Origin: Sipunculus nudus
Lineage: Eukaryota > Annelida > Sipuncula > Golfingiida > Sipunculidae
Direction: 5' to 3'
Length of the DNA stretch: 64,000 nucleotides
Assembly: GCA_026874595.1 (NCBI GenBank)
Contig: CM049315.1
Location: 1,430,501 to 1,494,500, forward strand
Positions 34,401 to 47,961 of the stretch are shown here, in pieces. The translations under genes were made by a program, and so were the position numbers. Positions within the stretch are counted from its first letter, which is position 1. Every line of letters begins with the position of its first letter. Below the pieces are notes generated by a model that was given only the letters and a program-made list of their open reading frames with translations, was not told the origin of the DNA and did no database searches.

Positions 34401-37400
34401 GAATGTACCCAAGACATCTGTACCAGGTTCATTTGTTTCTACTAACAAGCTTTAAGGGACATGTACCCCAGACAACTGTATGAGGTTCATATGTTTCTAC
34501 TGACAAGCTTTAAGGTACATGTACCGAAGAAAACTGTACCAGGTTCATATGTTTCTACTAACAAGCTTTAAGGGAAATGTACCCCAGACAGCTGTACCAG
34601 GATCATATGTTTCTACTAACAAGCTTGAAGGGACATGTACCCAAGACAACTGAACCATGTTAATATGTTTCTACTAACAAGCTTTAAGGGACATGTACCC
34701 AAGACAACTGTACCATGTTAATATGTTTCTACTAACAAGCTTTAAGGTACATGTACCCAAGACTGTACTAGGTTCAGATGTTTCTACTAACAAGCTTTAA
34801 GGGAAATGTACCCCAGACAGCTGTACCAGGTTCATATGTTTCTACTAACAAGCTTTAAGGGACATGTACCCAAGACAACTGTACCATGTTAATATGTTTC
34901 TACTAACAAGCTATGAGGTATATGTACCCAAGACTGTACTAGGTTCATATGTTTCTACTAACAAGCTTTAAGGGACATGTATCCCAGACAACTGTACCAT
35001 GTTAATATGTTTCTACTAACAAGCTTTAAGGTACATGTACCCCAGACAGCTGCACCAGGTTCATATGTTTCTACTAACAAGCTTTAAGGGACATGTACCC
35101 AAGACAACTGTACCAGGTTCATATGTTTCTACTAAGAGCTTTAAGGGACATGTACCCTAGACAACTGTACCAGGTTCATATGTTTCTACTGAAAAGCTTT
35201 AAGGGACATGTACCGAAGACAACTGTACAAGGTTCATATGTTTCTACTAACAAGCTTCAAGGGAAATGTGCCCCAGACAGCTGCACCTGGTTCATATGTT
35301 TATACTAACAAGCTTTAAGGGACATGTACCCAAGACAACTGTACTAGGTTCATATGTTTCTACTAACAAGCTTTAAGGGACATGTACCCAAGACTGTACT
35401 AGGTTCATATGTTTCTACTAACAAGCTTTAAGGGACATGTACCCAACACAACTGTACCAGGTTCATATGTTTCTACTAACAAGCTTTAAGGTACATGTAC
35501 CCAAGACAACTGTACTAGGTTCTTATGTTTCTACTAACAAGCTTTAAGGTACATGTACCCAACACAACTGTACCAGGTTCATATGTTTCTACTAACAAGC
35601 TTAAAGGGACATGTACCCAAGACAACGATATCAGGTTCATATGTTTCTACTAACAAGCTTTAAGGGACATGTACCCATGACAACTGTACCAGGTTCATAT
35701 GTTTCTACTAACAAGCTTTCAGGTACATGTACCCAAGGCATCCATACCAGGTTCATTCGTTTCTACTAACAAGCTTTAAGGCACATGTACCCTAGACAAC
35801 TGTACCAGGTTCATATGTTTCTACTGACAAGCTTTAAGGGACATGTACCAAAGAAAACTGTACCAGGTTCATATGTTTCTTCTTACAAGCTTTAAAGGAA
35901 ATGTACCCCAGACAGCTGCACCAGGTTCATATGTTTCTACTAACAAGCTTTAAGGGACATGTACCCAAGACAACTGTACCAGGTTCATATGTTTCTACTA
36001 AGAGCTTTAAGGGACATGTACCCAAGACAACTGTACCAGGTTCATATGTTTCTACTATCAAGCTTTAAGGTACATGTACCCAAGACAACTGTACTAGGTT
36101 CTTATGTTTCTACTAACAAGCTTTAAGGGACATGTATCCCAGACATCTGTACCAGGTTCATATGTTTCTACTAACAAGCTTTAAGGTACATGTACACAAT
36201 ACAACTGTACCAGGTTCATTTGTTTCTACTAACAAGCTTTAAGGGACATGTACCCAATACAACTGTACCTGGTTCATATGTTTCTACTAAAAAGCTTTAA
36301 GGGACATGTACCCCAGACAACTGTACCAGGTTCTTATGTTTGTACTAACAAGCTTTAGGGGACATGTATCCCAGACAACTGTACCAGGTTTATATGTGTC
36401 TACTAACAAGCCTTAATTTACATGTACCCAATACAACTGTACCAGGTTCATATATTTCTACTAACAAGCTTAAAGGGACATGTACCGAAGACAACTGTAC
36501 CAGGTTCATATGTTTCTACTCACAAGCTTTAAGGTACATGTACCCAATACAACTGTACCAAGTTCTTATGTTTCTACTAACAAGCTTTAAGGGACATGTA
36601 CCCATGACAACTGTACCAGGATCATATGTTTCTACTAACAAGCTTTAAGGGACATGTACCCTAGACAACTGGACCAGGTTCATATGTTTCTACTGACAAG
36701 CTTTAAGGGACATGTACCCAAGAAAACTGTACCAGGTTCATATGTTTCTACTAACAAGCTTTAAGGTACATATACCTAAGACAACTGCACTAGGTTCATA
36801 TGTTTCTACTAACAAGCCTTAAGTGACATGTACCCAAGACAACTGTACCATGTTAATATGTTTCTACTAACAAGCTTTAAGGTACATGTACACAAGACTG
36901 TATTAGGTTCATATGTTTCTACTAACAAGCTTTAAGGGAAATGTACCCCAGACAGCTGTACCAGGTTCATATGTTTCTACTAACAAGCTTTAAGGGACAT
37001 GTACCCAAGACAACTGTACCATGTTAATATGTTTCTACTAACAAGCTATAAGGTATATGTACCCAAGACTGTATTAGGTTCATATGTTTCTACTAACAAG
37101 CTTTAAGGGACATGTATCCCAGACAACTGTACCATTTTAATATTTTTCTACTAACAAGCTTTAAGGTACATGTACCCAAGACTGTACTAGGTTCATATGT
37201 TTCTACTAACAAGCTTTCAGGTACATGTACCCAAGACATCTTTACCAGGTTCATTTGTTTCTACTAAAATGCTTTAAGGCACATGTACCCTAGACAACTG
37301 TACCAGGTTCATAAGTTTCTACTGAAAAGCTTTAAGGGACATGTACCGAAGACAACTGTACAAGGTTCATATGTTTCTACTAACAAGCTTCAAGGGAAAT

Positions 37401-40400
37401 GTGCCCCAGACAGCTGCACCTGGTTCATATGTTTATACTAACAAGCTTTAAGGGACATGTATCCCAGACAACTGTACCAGGTTCATATGTTTCTACTAAC
37501 AAGCTTTAAGGTACATGTACCCAACACAACTGTACCAGGTTTATATGTTTCTACTAACAAGCTTTAAGGGACATGTACCCAAGACAACGGTATCAGGTTC
37601 ATATGTTTCTACTAACAAGCTTTAAGGGACATGTACCCATGACAACTGTACCAGGTTCATATGTTTCTACTAACAAGCTTTCAGGTACATGTACCCAAGG
37701 CATCTGTACCAGGTTCATTCGTTTCTACTAACAAGCTTTAATGCACATGTACCCTAGACAACTGTACCAGGTTCATATGTTTCTACTGACAAGCTTTAAG
37801 GGACATGTACCGAAGAAAACTGTACCAGGTTCATATGTTTCTACTTACAAGCTTTAAAGGAAATGTACCCCAGACAGCTGCACCAGGTTCATATGTTTCT
37901 ACTAACAAGCTTTAAGGGACATGTACCCAAGACAACTGTACCAGGTTCATATGTTTCTACTAAGAGCTTTAAGGGACATGTACCCAAGACAACTGTACCA
38001 GGTTCATATGTTTCTACTAACAAGCTTTAAGGTACATGTACCCAAGACAACTGTACAGGGTTCTTATGTTTCTACTAACAAGCTTTAAGGGACATGTATC
38101 CCAGACAACTGTACCAGGTTCATATGTTTCTACTAACAAGCTTTAAGGTACATGTACACAATACAACTGTACCAGGTTCATTTGTTTCTACTAACAAGCT
38201 TTAAGGGACATGTACCCAATACAACTGTACCTGGTTCATATGTTTCTACTAACAAGCTTTAAGGGACATGTACCCCAGACAACTGTACCAGGTTCTTATG
38301 TTTGTACTAACAAGCTTTAAGGGACATGTATCCCAGACAACTGTACCAGGTTTATATGTTTCTACTAACAAGCCTTAAGGTACATGTACCCAATACAACT
38401 GTACCAGGTTCATATGTTTCTACTAACAAGCTTAAAGGGACATGTACCCAAGACAACTGTACCAGGTTCATATGTTTCTACTAAGAGCTTTAAGGGACAT
38501 GTACCCTAGACAACTGTACCAGGTTCATATGTTTCTACTGAAAAGCTTTAAGGGACATGTACCGAAGACAACTGTACAAGGTTCATATGTTTCTACTAAC
38601 AAGCTTCAAGGGAAATGTGCCCCAGACAGCTGCACCTGGTTCATATGTTTATACTAACAAGCTTTAAGGGACATGTACCCAAGACAACTGTACTAGGTTC
38701 ATATGTTTCTACTAACAAGCTTTAAGGGACATGTACCCAAGACTGTACTAGGTTCATATGTTTCTACTAACAAGCTTTAAGGGACATGTACCCAACACAA
38801 CTGTACCAGGTTCATATGTTTCTACTAACAAGCTTTAAGGTACATGTACCCAAGACAACTGTACTAGGTTCTTATGTTTCTACTAACAAGCTTTAAGGTA
38901 CATGTACCCAACACAACTGTACCAGGTTCATATGTTTCTACTAACAAGCTTAAAGGGACATGTACCCAAGACAACGATATCAGGTTCATATGTTTCTACT
39001 AACAAGCTTTAAGGGACATGTACCCATGACAACTGTACCAGGTTCATATGTTTCTACTAACAAGCTTTCAGGTACATGTACCCAAGGCATCCATACCAGG
39101 TTCATTCGTTTCTACTAACAAGCTTTAAGGCACATGTACCCTAGACAACTGTACCAGGTTCATATGTTTCTACTGACAAGCTTTAAGGGACATGTACCAA
39201 AGAAAACTGTACCAGGTTCATATGTTTCTTCTTACAAGCTTTAAAGGAAATGTACCCCAGACAGCTGCACCAGGTTCATATGTTTCTACTAACAAGCTTT
39301 AAGGGACATGTACCCAAGACAACTGTACCAGGTTCATATGTTTCTACTAAGAGCTTTAAGGGACATGTACCCAAGACAACTGTACCAGGTTCATATGTTT
39401 CTACTATCAAGCTTTAAGGTACATGTACCCAAGACAACTGTACTAGGTTCTTATGTTTCTACTAACAAGCTTTAAGGGACATGTATCCCAGACATCTGTA
39501 CCAGGTTCATATGTTTCTACTAACAAGCTTTAAGGTACATGTACACAATACAACTGTACCAGGTTCATTTGTTTCTACTAACAAGCTTTAAGGGACATGT
39601 ACCCAATACAACTGTACCTGGTTCATATGTTTCTACTAAAAAGCTTTAAGGGACATGTACCCCAGACAACTGTACCAGGTTCTTATGTTTGTACTAACAA
39701 GCTTTAGGGGACATGTATCCCAGACAACTGTACCAGGTTTATATGTGTCTACTAACAAGCCTTAATTTACATGTACCCAATACAACTGTACCAGGTTCAT
39801 ATATTTCTACTAACAAGCTTAAAGGGACATGTACCGAAGACAACTGTACCAGGTTCATATGTTTCTACTCACAAGCTTTAAGGTACATGTACCCAATACA
39901 ACTGTACCAAGTTCTTATGTTTCTACTAACAAGCTTTAAGGGACATGTACCCATGACAACTGTACCAGGATCATATGTTTCTACTAACAAGCTTTAAGGG
40001 ACATGTACCCTAGACAACTGGACCAGGTTCATATGTTTCTACTGACAAGGTTTAAGGGACATGTACCCAAGAAAACTGTACCAGGTTCATATGTTTCTAC
40101 TAACAAGCTTTAAGGTACATATACCTAAGACAACTGCACTAGGTTCATATGTTTCTACTAACAAGCCTTAAGTGACATGTACCCAAGACAACTGTACCAT
40201 GTTAATATGTTTCTACTAACAAGCTTTAAGGTACATGTACACAAGACTGTATTAGGTTCATATGTTTCTACTAACAAGCTTTAAGGGAAATGTACCCCAG
40301 ACAGCTGTACCAGGTTCATATGTTTCTACTAACAAGCTTTAAGGGACATGTACCCAAGACAACTGTACCATGTTAATATGTTTCTACTAACAAGCTATAA

Positions 40401-42424
40401 GGTATATGTACCCAAGACTGCATTAGGTTCATACGTTTCTACTAACAAGCTTTAAGGGACATGTATCCCAGACAACTGTACCATTTTAATATTTTTCTAC
40501 TAACAAGCTTTAAGGTACATGTACCCAAGACTGTACTAGGTTCATATGTTTCTACTAACAAGCTTTCAGGTACATGTACCCAAGACATCTTTACCAGGTT
40601 CATTTGTTTCTACTAAAATGCTTTAAGGCACATGTACCCTAGACAACTGTACCAGGTTCATAAGTTTCTACTGAAAAGCTTTAAGGGACATGTACCGAAG
40701 ACAACTGTACAAGGTTCATATGTTTCTACTAACAAGCTTCAAGGGAAATGTGCCCCAGACAGCTGCACCTGGTTCATATGTTTATACTAACAAGCTTTAA
40801 GGGACATGTATCCCAGACAACTGTACCAGGTTCATATGTTTCTACTAACAAGCTTTAAGGTACATGTACCCAACACAACTGTACCAGGTTTATATGTTTC
40901 TACTAACAAGCTTTAAGGGACATGTACCCAAGACAACGGTATCAGGTTCATATGTTTCTACTAACAAGCTTTAAGGGACATGTACCCATGAGAACTGTAC
41001 CAGGTTCATATGTTTCTACTAACAAGCTTTCAGGTACATGTACCCAAGGCATCTGTACCAGGTTCATTCGTTTCTACTAACAAGCTTTAATGCACATGTA
41101 CCCTAGACAACTGTACCAGGTTCATATGTTTCTACTGACAAGCTTTAAGGGACATGTACCGAAGAAAACTGTACCAGGTTCATATGTTTCTACTTACAAG
41201 CTTTAAAGGAAATGTACCCCAGACAGCTGCACCAGGTTCATATGTTTCTACTAACAAGCTTTAAGGGACATGTACCCAAGACAACTGTACCAGGTTCATA
41301 TGTTTCTACTAAGAGCTTTAAGGGACATGTACCCAAGACAACTGTACCAGGTTCATATGTTTCTACTAACAAGCTTTAAGGTACATGTACCCAAGACAAC
41401 TGTACAGGGTTCTTATGTTTCTACTAACAAGCTTTAAGGGACATGTATCCCAGACAACTGTACCAGGTTCATATGTTTCTACTAACAAGCTTTAAGGTAC
41501 ATGTACACAATACAACTGTACCAGGTTCATTTGTTTCTACTAACAAGCTTTAAGGGACATGTACCCAATACAACTGTACCTGGTTCATATGTTTCTACTA
41601 ACAAGCTTTAAGGGACATGTACCCCAGACAACTGTACCAGGTTCTTATGTTTGTACTAACAAGCTTTAAGGGACATGTATCCCAGACAACTGTACCAGGT
41701 TTATATGTTTCTACTAACAAGCCTTAAGGTACATGTACCCAATACAACTGTACCAGGTTCATATGTTTCTACTAACAAGCTTAAAGGGACATGTACCCAA
41801 GACAACTGTACCAGGTTCATATGTTTCTCCTTACAAGCTTTAAGGTACATGTACCCAATACAACTGTACCAGGTTCATATGTTTCTACTAACAAGCTTTA
41901 AGGGACATGTACCCATGACAACTGTAACAGGTTCATATGTTTCTACTAACAAGCTTTAACGGACATGTACCCTAGACAACTGGACCAGGTTCATATGTTT
42001 CTACTGACAAGCTTTAAGGGACATGTACCCAAGAAAACTGTACCAGGTTCATATGTTTCTACTAACAAGCTTTAAGGTACATATACCTAAGACAACTGCA
42101 CTAGGTTCATATGTTTCTACTAACAAGCTTTAAGGTACATATACCTAAGACAACTGCACTAGGTTCATATGTTTCTACTAACAAGCTTTAAGGGACATGT
42201 ACCCCAGACAATTGTATTAGGTTCATATGTTTCTACTAACAAGCTTTAAGGTACATGTACCCAAGACAACTGTGCTAGGTTCTCATGTTTCTACTAACAA
42301 GCTTTAAGGGACATATATCCCAGACAACTGTACCAGGTTCATATGTTTCTACTCACAAGCTTTAAGGTACATGTACCCAATACAACTGTACCAGGTTCAT
42401 ATGTTTCTACTAACAAGCTTTAAG
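25436..42424. repeat. 58-bp minisatellite, about 290 copies, with higher-order duplications
   Basis: Tandem 58-bp units with core ggttcatatgtttctactaa and acatgtaccca fill about 17 kb of one MAO intron. Variants such as the 50-bp unit with cccaagactgtactagg and the gaaatgtgccccagac unit recur in ordered strings, showing repeated block duplication. The largest is a near-identical 3349-bp tandem duplication (about 35085-38433 and 38434-41782). A string at about 28850-29200 recurs at about 31910-32260, 3061 bp apart. Plus-strand open frames (MYPRQLYQV-type) are repeat artefacts. Confidence 0.97.
35085..41782. repeat. 3349-bp tandem duplication inside the 58-bp array
   Basis: Segments starting 35093 and 38442, and 36364 and 39713, are the same over hundreds of bases with a constant offset of 3349 bp. 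Only scattered single-base differences were noticed (for example gtattagg versus gcattagg, and aagctttaagg versus aaggtttaagg). It is therefore a recent event compared with divergence among single units. Confidence 0.9.
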
Positions 42425-43230
42425 TTGGCCCACTGCTCATGATCCTGAGAGAGGAGAGCACCATCTTGTTGGAAATACCTTGACTAGGAGTTCAGGAAAC
42501 ACTTAGTGTTATGTGTAATGAATACTCCACCAACCAATACATCACACTGCTAAATGACTATACACTCACCAATGGAAAGGGAGTTACATCTCTGTGAAGA
42601 GAATATTCAAGATACCAATAAAAATAATTAATATTAAAACATTTAAAACTTGATTTACTCAAAACCATCCTATGGTCTTCAAGTAGGCAATATTTTGACA
42701 GAAAGATGTATGTTTTGATAGGAACATTACATCAGCAAAAGTATATGTAGAATACCAGTACACAATCACTGCAAAATGACCGTGTTCTTTCATCAGAACT
42801 CTGATTCAGGTAAGAAACTATACTGATTAATATTATTTACTTTTGGGAAAATCCTTTAATTTTTAATGTTCGGTCATCATGGTGCCAACAAATCTATTGA
42901 CCTCTGACCTCATAAATTAAGCATAGAATTTGCATAAATTAAAGTTAGGCAAATATTATATTGAATAATACTATGTTCAGTTTCATAAAAATCTGTCATA
43001 CTTCTGGTATTCAACAAGCCTGGTTACCTCTGACCTCATTCAATGTAATTGTATTTCTTTAGAATCACACGCAGGCAAAATCATCTATTAGGAAATAGGT
43101 ATACTGAGTTTCATGCAAATCCATCATATCCCCAAGTTATTATGGTGACACTAAAGGTTAATGGATGGACCTGCACATATGTTAATACAACCTGCCTTTG
43201 ATGTATGAAAATACTAAAGTCAGTTCTTAC
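42425..43230. other. intron with dispersed repeat copies
   Basis: Single-copy AT-rich DNA. At about 42886 and 43008 there are two copies of a 120-125 bp dispersed element marked by tgacctctgacctcat; related copies lie at 58550-58870. No coding exon found. Confidence 0.5.
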
Positions 43231-43328
43231 TGGCTGTATCTTGTCATGGCCCCCGGGGGCATACAGCTGACATAACATCCCCCGCTGTATTCCTCTGCCA
43301 TCCAGTTTTGTTCCTCATAGTGAACAGG
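43231..43328 (-). CDS. MAO: MAO exon with covalent FAD cysteine
   Basis: The exon is 98 nt, with acceptor ttgcag|CCT and donor CCA|gtaaga. It encodes [20 protein letters not shown] and then [15 protein letters not shown] contains the Cys (codon 43275-43277) that forms the 8-alpha-S-cysteinyl link to FAD in MAO, and the following Tyr is one wall of the aromatic cage. Its length equals the corresponding vertebrate exon as I remember it. Confidence 0.96.
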
Positions 43329-43744
43329 CTGCAACAAGAAAATACCAACATCTCAGTATCTTAACAAGGACATCTTAACTAGAGTCTTTTACAGATTAAA
43401 TTAACATGGCATGCCACCAAGCCTGTGAAATTTAAGTCATATTTAAAACTGATACAGGTACCAACATTTTCAAATTAAAGAGTTTCTTAACAGGCACTTA
43501 TTCCTCACATTGTAGTTGTCATTGCTATAGCAACGCACTTATCACATACAGCTTGATCTGTTTAATGAAGCAAAAAATTGAAACTTGACATAAATTAGCT
43601 ACAGGAACTCCACTTTTTAACAAGCAGGTATTTTTAATATATTTTATAGTTGGTATCTATGTGGCAAAAGAATGAAACAGCATGAAATACCTCTGTTAAA
43701 TGAATAGCAGAGTTTAAAAGACAAGAGAAATAATAAAAAGTTAG

Positions 43745-43805
<61 letters not shown>

Positions 43806-44264
43806 ACCAAACACAAGTACTCCAATCCAAAATGATGACTCGTATAAGCCTGAGTCACATTATGACTCTCATCTAAAAAATTCTTCTACTGTTTAAGATG
43901 TTAAATTATATATTAAGACAAACCAGTCAAATGGCCGACTGATTAGCTGAAAATCTGGCAATAGCAAAAATTAAGTCACACTAACAATTTTCATGAACAC
44001 GTTTTCCCATAGCAAAAAATGATCACAGCTGAGATATTCTATGCTAACAATTTAGATAAAACAATAGCAAAAGTTTATTTTTTTCTTATGTACTCACACT
44101 AAGAAAATTAAAACCTCACTGAAAAGTCCAATAGTGTACTAATCTGAAACATGAATTTCATTCAAAAATTTCTCAAATTAATATAATATTGAATAGGGGA
44201 AAAATACTAATGGCTTCAGGGTTAATTACGTGATAACTTGGTTAACATTGATTTTTTTTCTGAC
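43329..44264. other. AT-rich intron with an (AT)n tract at 43749-43800
   Basis: Intron between the 58-nt and 98-nt MAO exons. Apart from the (AT)n microsatellite nothing is recognisable. Confidence 0.5.
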
Positions 44265-44322
44265 CTTTCTCATTTCTTCACATTTGAAGACTTCAGCATA
44301 CTGGTTTGCAACAGCATGCATT
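44265..44322 (-). CDS. MAO: MAO 58-nt micro-exon
   Basis: Found by looking for the piece needed to join its neighbours. The acceptor is aattgtag|A and the donor AAG|gtcaga. It encodes MHAVANQYAEVFKCEEMRK after completing a split Arg codon. The family has a poorly conserved helix here with L-Y-A-K-V-L/F, matched by QYAEVF. Length (58 nt), entry phase and exit phase all fit exactly, and 58 nt is the size of the equivalent vertebrate exon as I recall it. The sequence is diverged, so the fit rests mainly on structure. Confidence 0.85.
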
Positions 44323-44431
44323 CTACAATTAATACATAAATTGGAAATACACATAGTTATTGAAACCCATCGGCTTCCATGTGTGAGTGTGCATGTAAAG
44401 ACTATTAATATAAGATTAAAAGACCGACAAA

Positions 44432-44634
44432 GATCTGAAAATGTGTGTTAAATTAAAAAAAGGACTATGAATTTGTCTATATAAGTATTTGTATGTATAT
44501 ACTAACTATATAATTAATTTAGTCATTATAGGATGTTCACAATGTGTGGTGATATATATAAAGAAACAATGACTGTGTGCAGTGGCGTCTATTTTTCTTC
44601 CAAGGGGGGAGATGCCTGGCCGACACACCCGCCA

Positions 44635-44690
<56 letters not shown>

Positions 44691-44880
44691 CTTTTTGGCG
44701 CCTGTATGACACATTTCAAATATATCAAAGATCTGAAAATGTGTGTTACATTCCAAATAGTACAATGTTTTTGTCTATATAAGTATTTCTATGTAGATAC
44801 TAACTATACAATTACTTTGGTCATTAGGATAATTCAGAGTGTGTAGGTGGTGTTAAATATAAAGAAAAAAACAATTTTAT
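44432..44880. repeat. 297-bp-spaced duplication with (AT)n inside
   Basis: Two copies of a block of about 150 bp start gatctgaaaatgtgtgtta at 44432 and 44729. The stretch between them includes an (AT)n tract (44637-44687) and a cagtggcgtct block. It may be a tandem duplication of about 300 bp or an element inserted within a duplicate. Confidence 0.7.
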
Positions 44881-47023
44881 GTATGTGTGTGCTTATGTGT
44901 GTGTAATTATCATTAAACAAGGCCTACAGGCATATTGCTAACCTGTGCAATGGATATACATGAGGTATAAATCTTCCATGATAACATGCTTGACCATTAT
45001 TTGAAAAGAACTTTATTATATTTTAAGTAGACATGCGACATGTACATGTACATAACAATTACTTAACATTTTGAAGCCGAGTACAAGCACCAATTACAGA
45101 AAAAAATCACTCCTGAAATACTTGCATGGATGAACACAAATGATTGTCGTTGGCATAGCCAGTTTTGTGTATGAAAAAGCCATTGAAGATTTATGGACAT
45201 GCAAAATTTCAGACACATACTTCAGCCACATACCACTCTTAACCTCTGTACAGATGCATGAAACCCAAAAGCAATTGCAGGTGGTGCCAAAAGTCTTGTA
45301 TATGAAGAAGCAATCTAAGATGTACAGATATACACAATTTCAGTCTGATATATCAAATCCCTCCTGAGAAACAAGCAGGGACATACACTGTGCAAAAACT
45401 ATTGTATTGATGCATGGACAGTCAAAATCTTCAGGACGATACATCAAACTTCTTTGAGTTTGGTCCACTCAGCTGACAAAGCTCAGCTGAGGAAGGCGGT
45501 AATTTTCAAATCTGATTCACTAAAAGTCTTCGGCTACAATGCTTTTTTCTTGCTGAGATTTTCATTAGATTTTTAATCTAAAATTTTAAGAATAATAATA
45601 GATGCCCATCGTAAGCAAAATCAGAATACACTTATATTTTACACATGAGCTGGATATAGACTCCCAATAATTTATGTTGCCTGTACAGCTCTGCTTTTAT
45701 ACCCACAGGGCTCAGTCTGATAATAGAATAAATCTACAAGCTTTGTTTACCAAAGTACCTTAGTCATATTATTGTTAAATGTCCAGAAATTCAGCCATAA
45801 ATAATTAGAGTTAACTTTTACAAAGGCCACCTAAAAATATTTTTGTGTGTGTAATGTTACAGAATTGGAAATAATAGTTTTGCAGAAGAAGCAGCCCTCA
45901 GTTTGAGATAGGCTTACTTGGCCACAAGTCCAGCTTCTGCTTTCTGTGACTCTACCAAAACTTAATTAACTTGAGCTACTTTCATAAAACTGAGAGAACC
46001 CTAACCTAAGATAATTTTTGTGAAAATATAACCATTCAGCTTGACAGTTTCATCATAATACCTATTTTTATGTAGAAGCAGAAAGAGACTAAAATTGTGA
46101 GGTTTTTGTCTAGGAAAAACAGGTTAATGTAGGTGGTACCACAAAACCTAAATTTCAAATATGAGTCATGTGACAAACACTTGCACAAAACTGAGTGATG
46201 CTAGCTCCTGTCATTTCTGAGATTGTTATGTTAGTATGCTTATTTGGCCAAATGACTAAGTTCAAATTCCTGTATCTAGGTCAAAATTTCAACGAAAATA
46301 TACCATTTGAACACACTTGAGAGAGCTCATTTCGGGGATCATTTCTGTGAAATATTGAACAATTAGGCTGAATGATTTCATCGGAGAAGATTTTCAAAGA
46401 ATTTCTTGCTTTTCCCAATAAAATGTAAGTTGATGCAGGTGGTAAAACAAAAAGCTTAATCCAACAACATTTGACATGTGATTGATTATTGCATAAAATT
46501 ATAGATCCTATTTTTTGCTGTTCCTGAGAAATTATGGGCTAATGTACTGCTGATTGATGACCCCTGTACAATGAATGTTGATGCAGGTGGTGTCACCAAT
46601 ACCTAAATATCAAATATGACTCATGTGACGAACACTTGCATAAAATTTTGTTATGATAGGTCCTGCCATTTGTGAGATTGTAATTTTAGTATGCTTTTTG
46701 GTCAAAAGGCTAAGTTCAGCTTCCTTAAACTCTGCCAAAAATTCAAACAAATTTGAGAGAGATAGTTTGTGGGTCTCTATGAAATATTAAACAGTTTGGC
46801 TGGACAGTTTAGGAGGAGATTTTTAAAAAGGTTTTTTAAGCTTTTAAAAAAAAATAAGTAGTTTTTTAGATGAATGATTTTTTTTAAAATGTTGGCGATG
46901 TTAGCTTCTGCCATTTTTAGATAGTATAGGTTCACATACGGATGACGTCACACCATTGCATAAGCTCACAGATTCGCAAAACGTTGGACAGAAGCAGAAG
47001 ACGAGCCTCAATTTGGGCAGTAC
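44881..47023. other. intron with internally repeated blocks
   Basis: AT-rich intron. Blocks with gcaggtggt followed by aaatatgastcatgtgac recur at about 46130, 46432 and 46578, and a related copy near 45280; they look like old copies of one dispersed element. No exon needed here after the 58-nt exon was placed. Confidence 0.5.
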
Positions 47024-47168
47024 CTTTCCTCCTTTGATAAATCACAGAACTCCCTGGCCCGGTCAGCGAGGATAAATCCCATGATGCATGGGTATGAGCC
47101 GTCAGGTTTGGTGTCATCAACACAGTATATAATCGGAGACTTGTCACAAACCATCTCCCCACAGAGTG
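47024..47168 (-). CDS. MAO: MAO 145-nt exon (substrate-cavity region)
   Basis: The acceptor is gttgtag|CA and the donor GAAAG|gtactg, with split codons on both sides. It encodes LCGEMVCDKSPIIYCVDD, then TKPDGSYPCIMGFILADRA, matching the MAO L-D-D-T-K-P-D-G block. The Tyr two residues before V-D-D lies where human MAO-B has its gating Tyr and MAO-A an Ile. Two vertebrate exons (about 97+54 nt) are one exon here, shortened by 6 nt in the variable loop. Confidence 0.94.
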
Positions 47169-47961
47169 CTACAACAACATGTGACCCATGGGTAACGTTG
47201 CTCAGCTGATCGGCACAACCATTGACACAATGTGACCTCATATTCACTCAGACCTTTCAGTTCAACAGACATGGAATTTTATAATTTATAAAATATCATA
47301 AATTAAAGTTAAGCTTAAGATATTTTTTTTTTAAATTTCGTAATAGTAGGCAAAATTTCATGTTTCTAAAACTGTGCAAACAATTTACACATTTGGCTTA
47401 ACTTCATATACAACTGCAAGTATTTCTGGGAAATGTGTAAAAAATGAAAGGAAAACAGATGGCATATTGTCTTATGTAACTGTCATTGTTACAATTATTG
47501 GTTTATGTCTAACTAATAATATGAAAATATTAAATCCCTGCTATCTGAGCAACCAACAATTGTTAAAGAATAAACATCATTGGTCTACCAATGCAAACTT
47601 TAGATATACATAAACTGAAATTTCCACTCTTCCTCTTATACATATTTTATATTAATTTTCTTTTCTTATTAATTTTCTTCATAGAACAAAACATTCTCTT
47701 TAATGAAAGTATTTATTGAATAAGACTAGGTCAAATGGTAATTTCTTGACTATTATTGGGAGGACTAATAAGTGTAACTGAACAGTGTATAAAAATGTAT
47801 AAAATATTTTTTTTATTAATCCACCCTCTACTTCACTACCTTGTAATTCTGTGGTTCCAATACATATTTTATCGACCTGAAAGTACATTCCTAATTTAAT
47901 ACCATTTGCAATTGATATTTAGGGTATGTATGGACTCAGTTAAGAAATACTCACATAATAA

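Noticed and set aside
28277-41959. Plus-strand open frames of MYPRQLYQVHMFLL type, up to 109 codons
   Set aside because: Translations of the 58-bp unit; they follow unit variants, not a gene.
25436-42424. 58-bp repeat unit equals the 58-nt size of a MAO exon
   Set aside because: The unit does not encode the exon or carry its splice sites and lies in a different intron. The equal length is a coincidence.
43634-44846. Frames with IYIYIY runs
   Set aside because: Translations of (AT)n microsatellites.
46932-47023. RICEL peptide just downstream of the 145-nt MAO exon, resembling KICELYAKV of MAO
   Set aside because: No acceptor or usable frame, and an intron of under 50 nt would be needed. The exon at 44265-44322 fits in length and phase.
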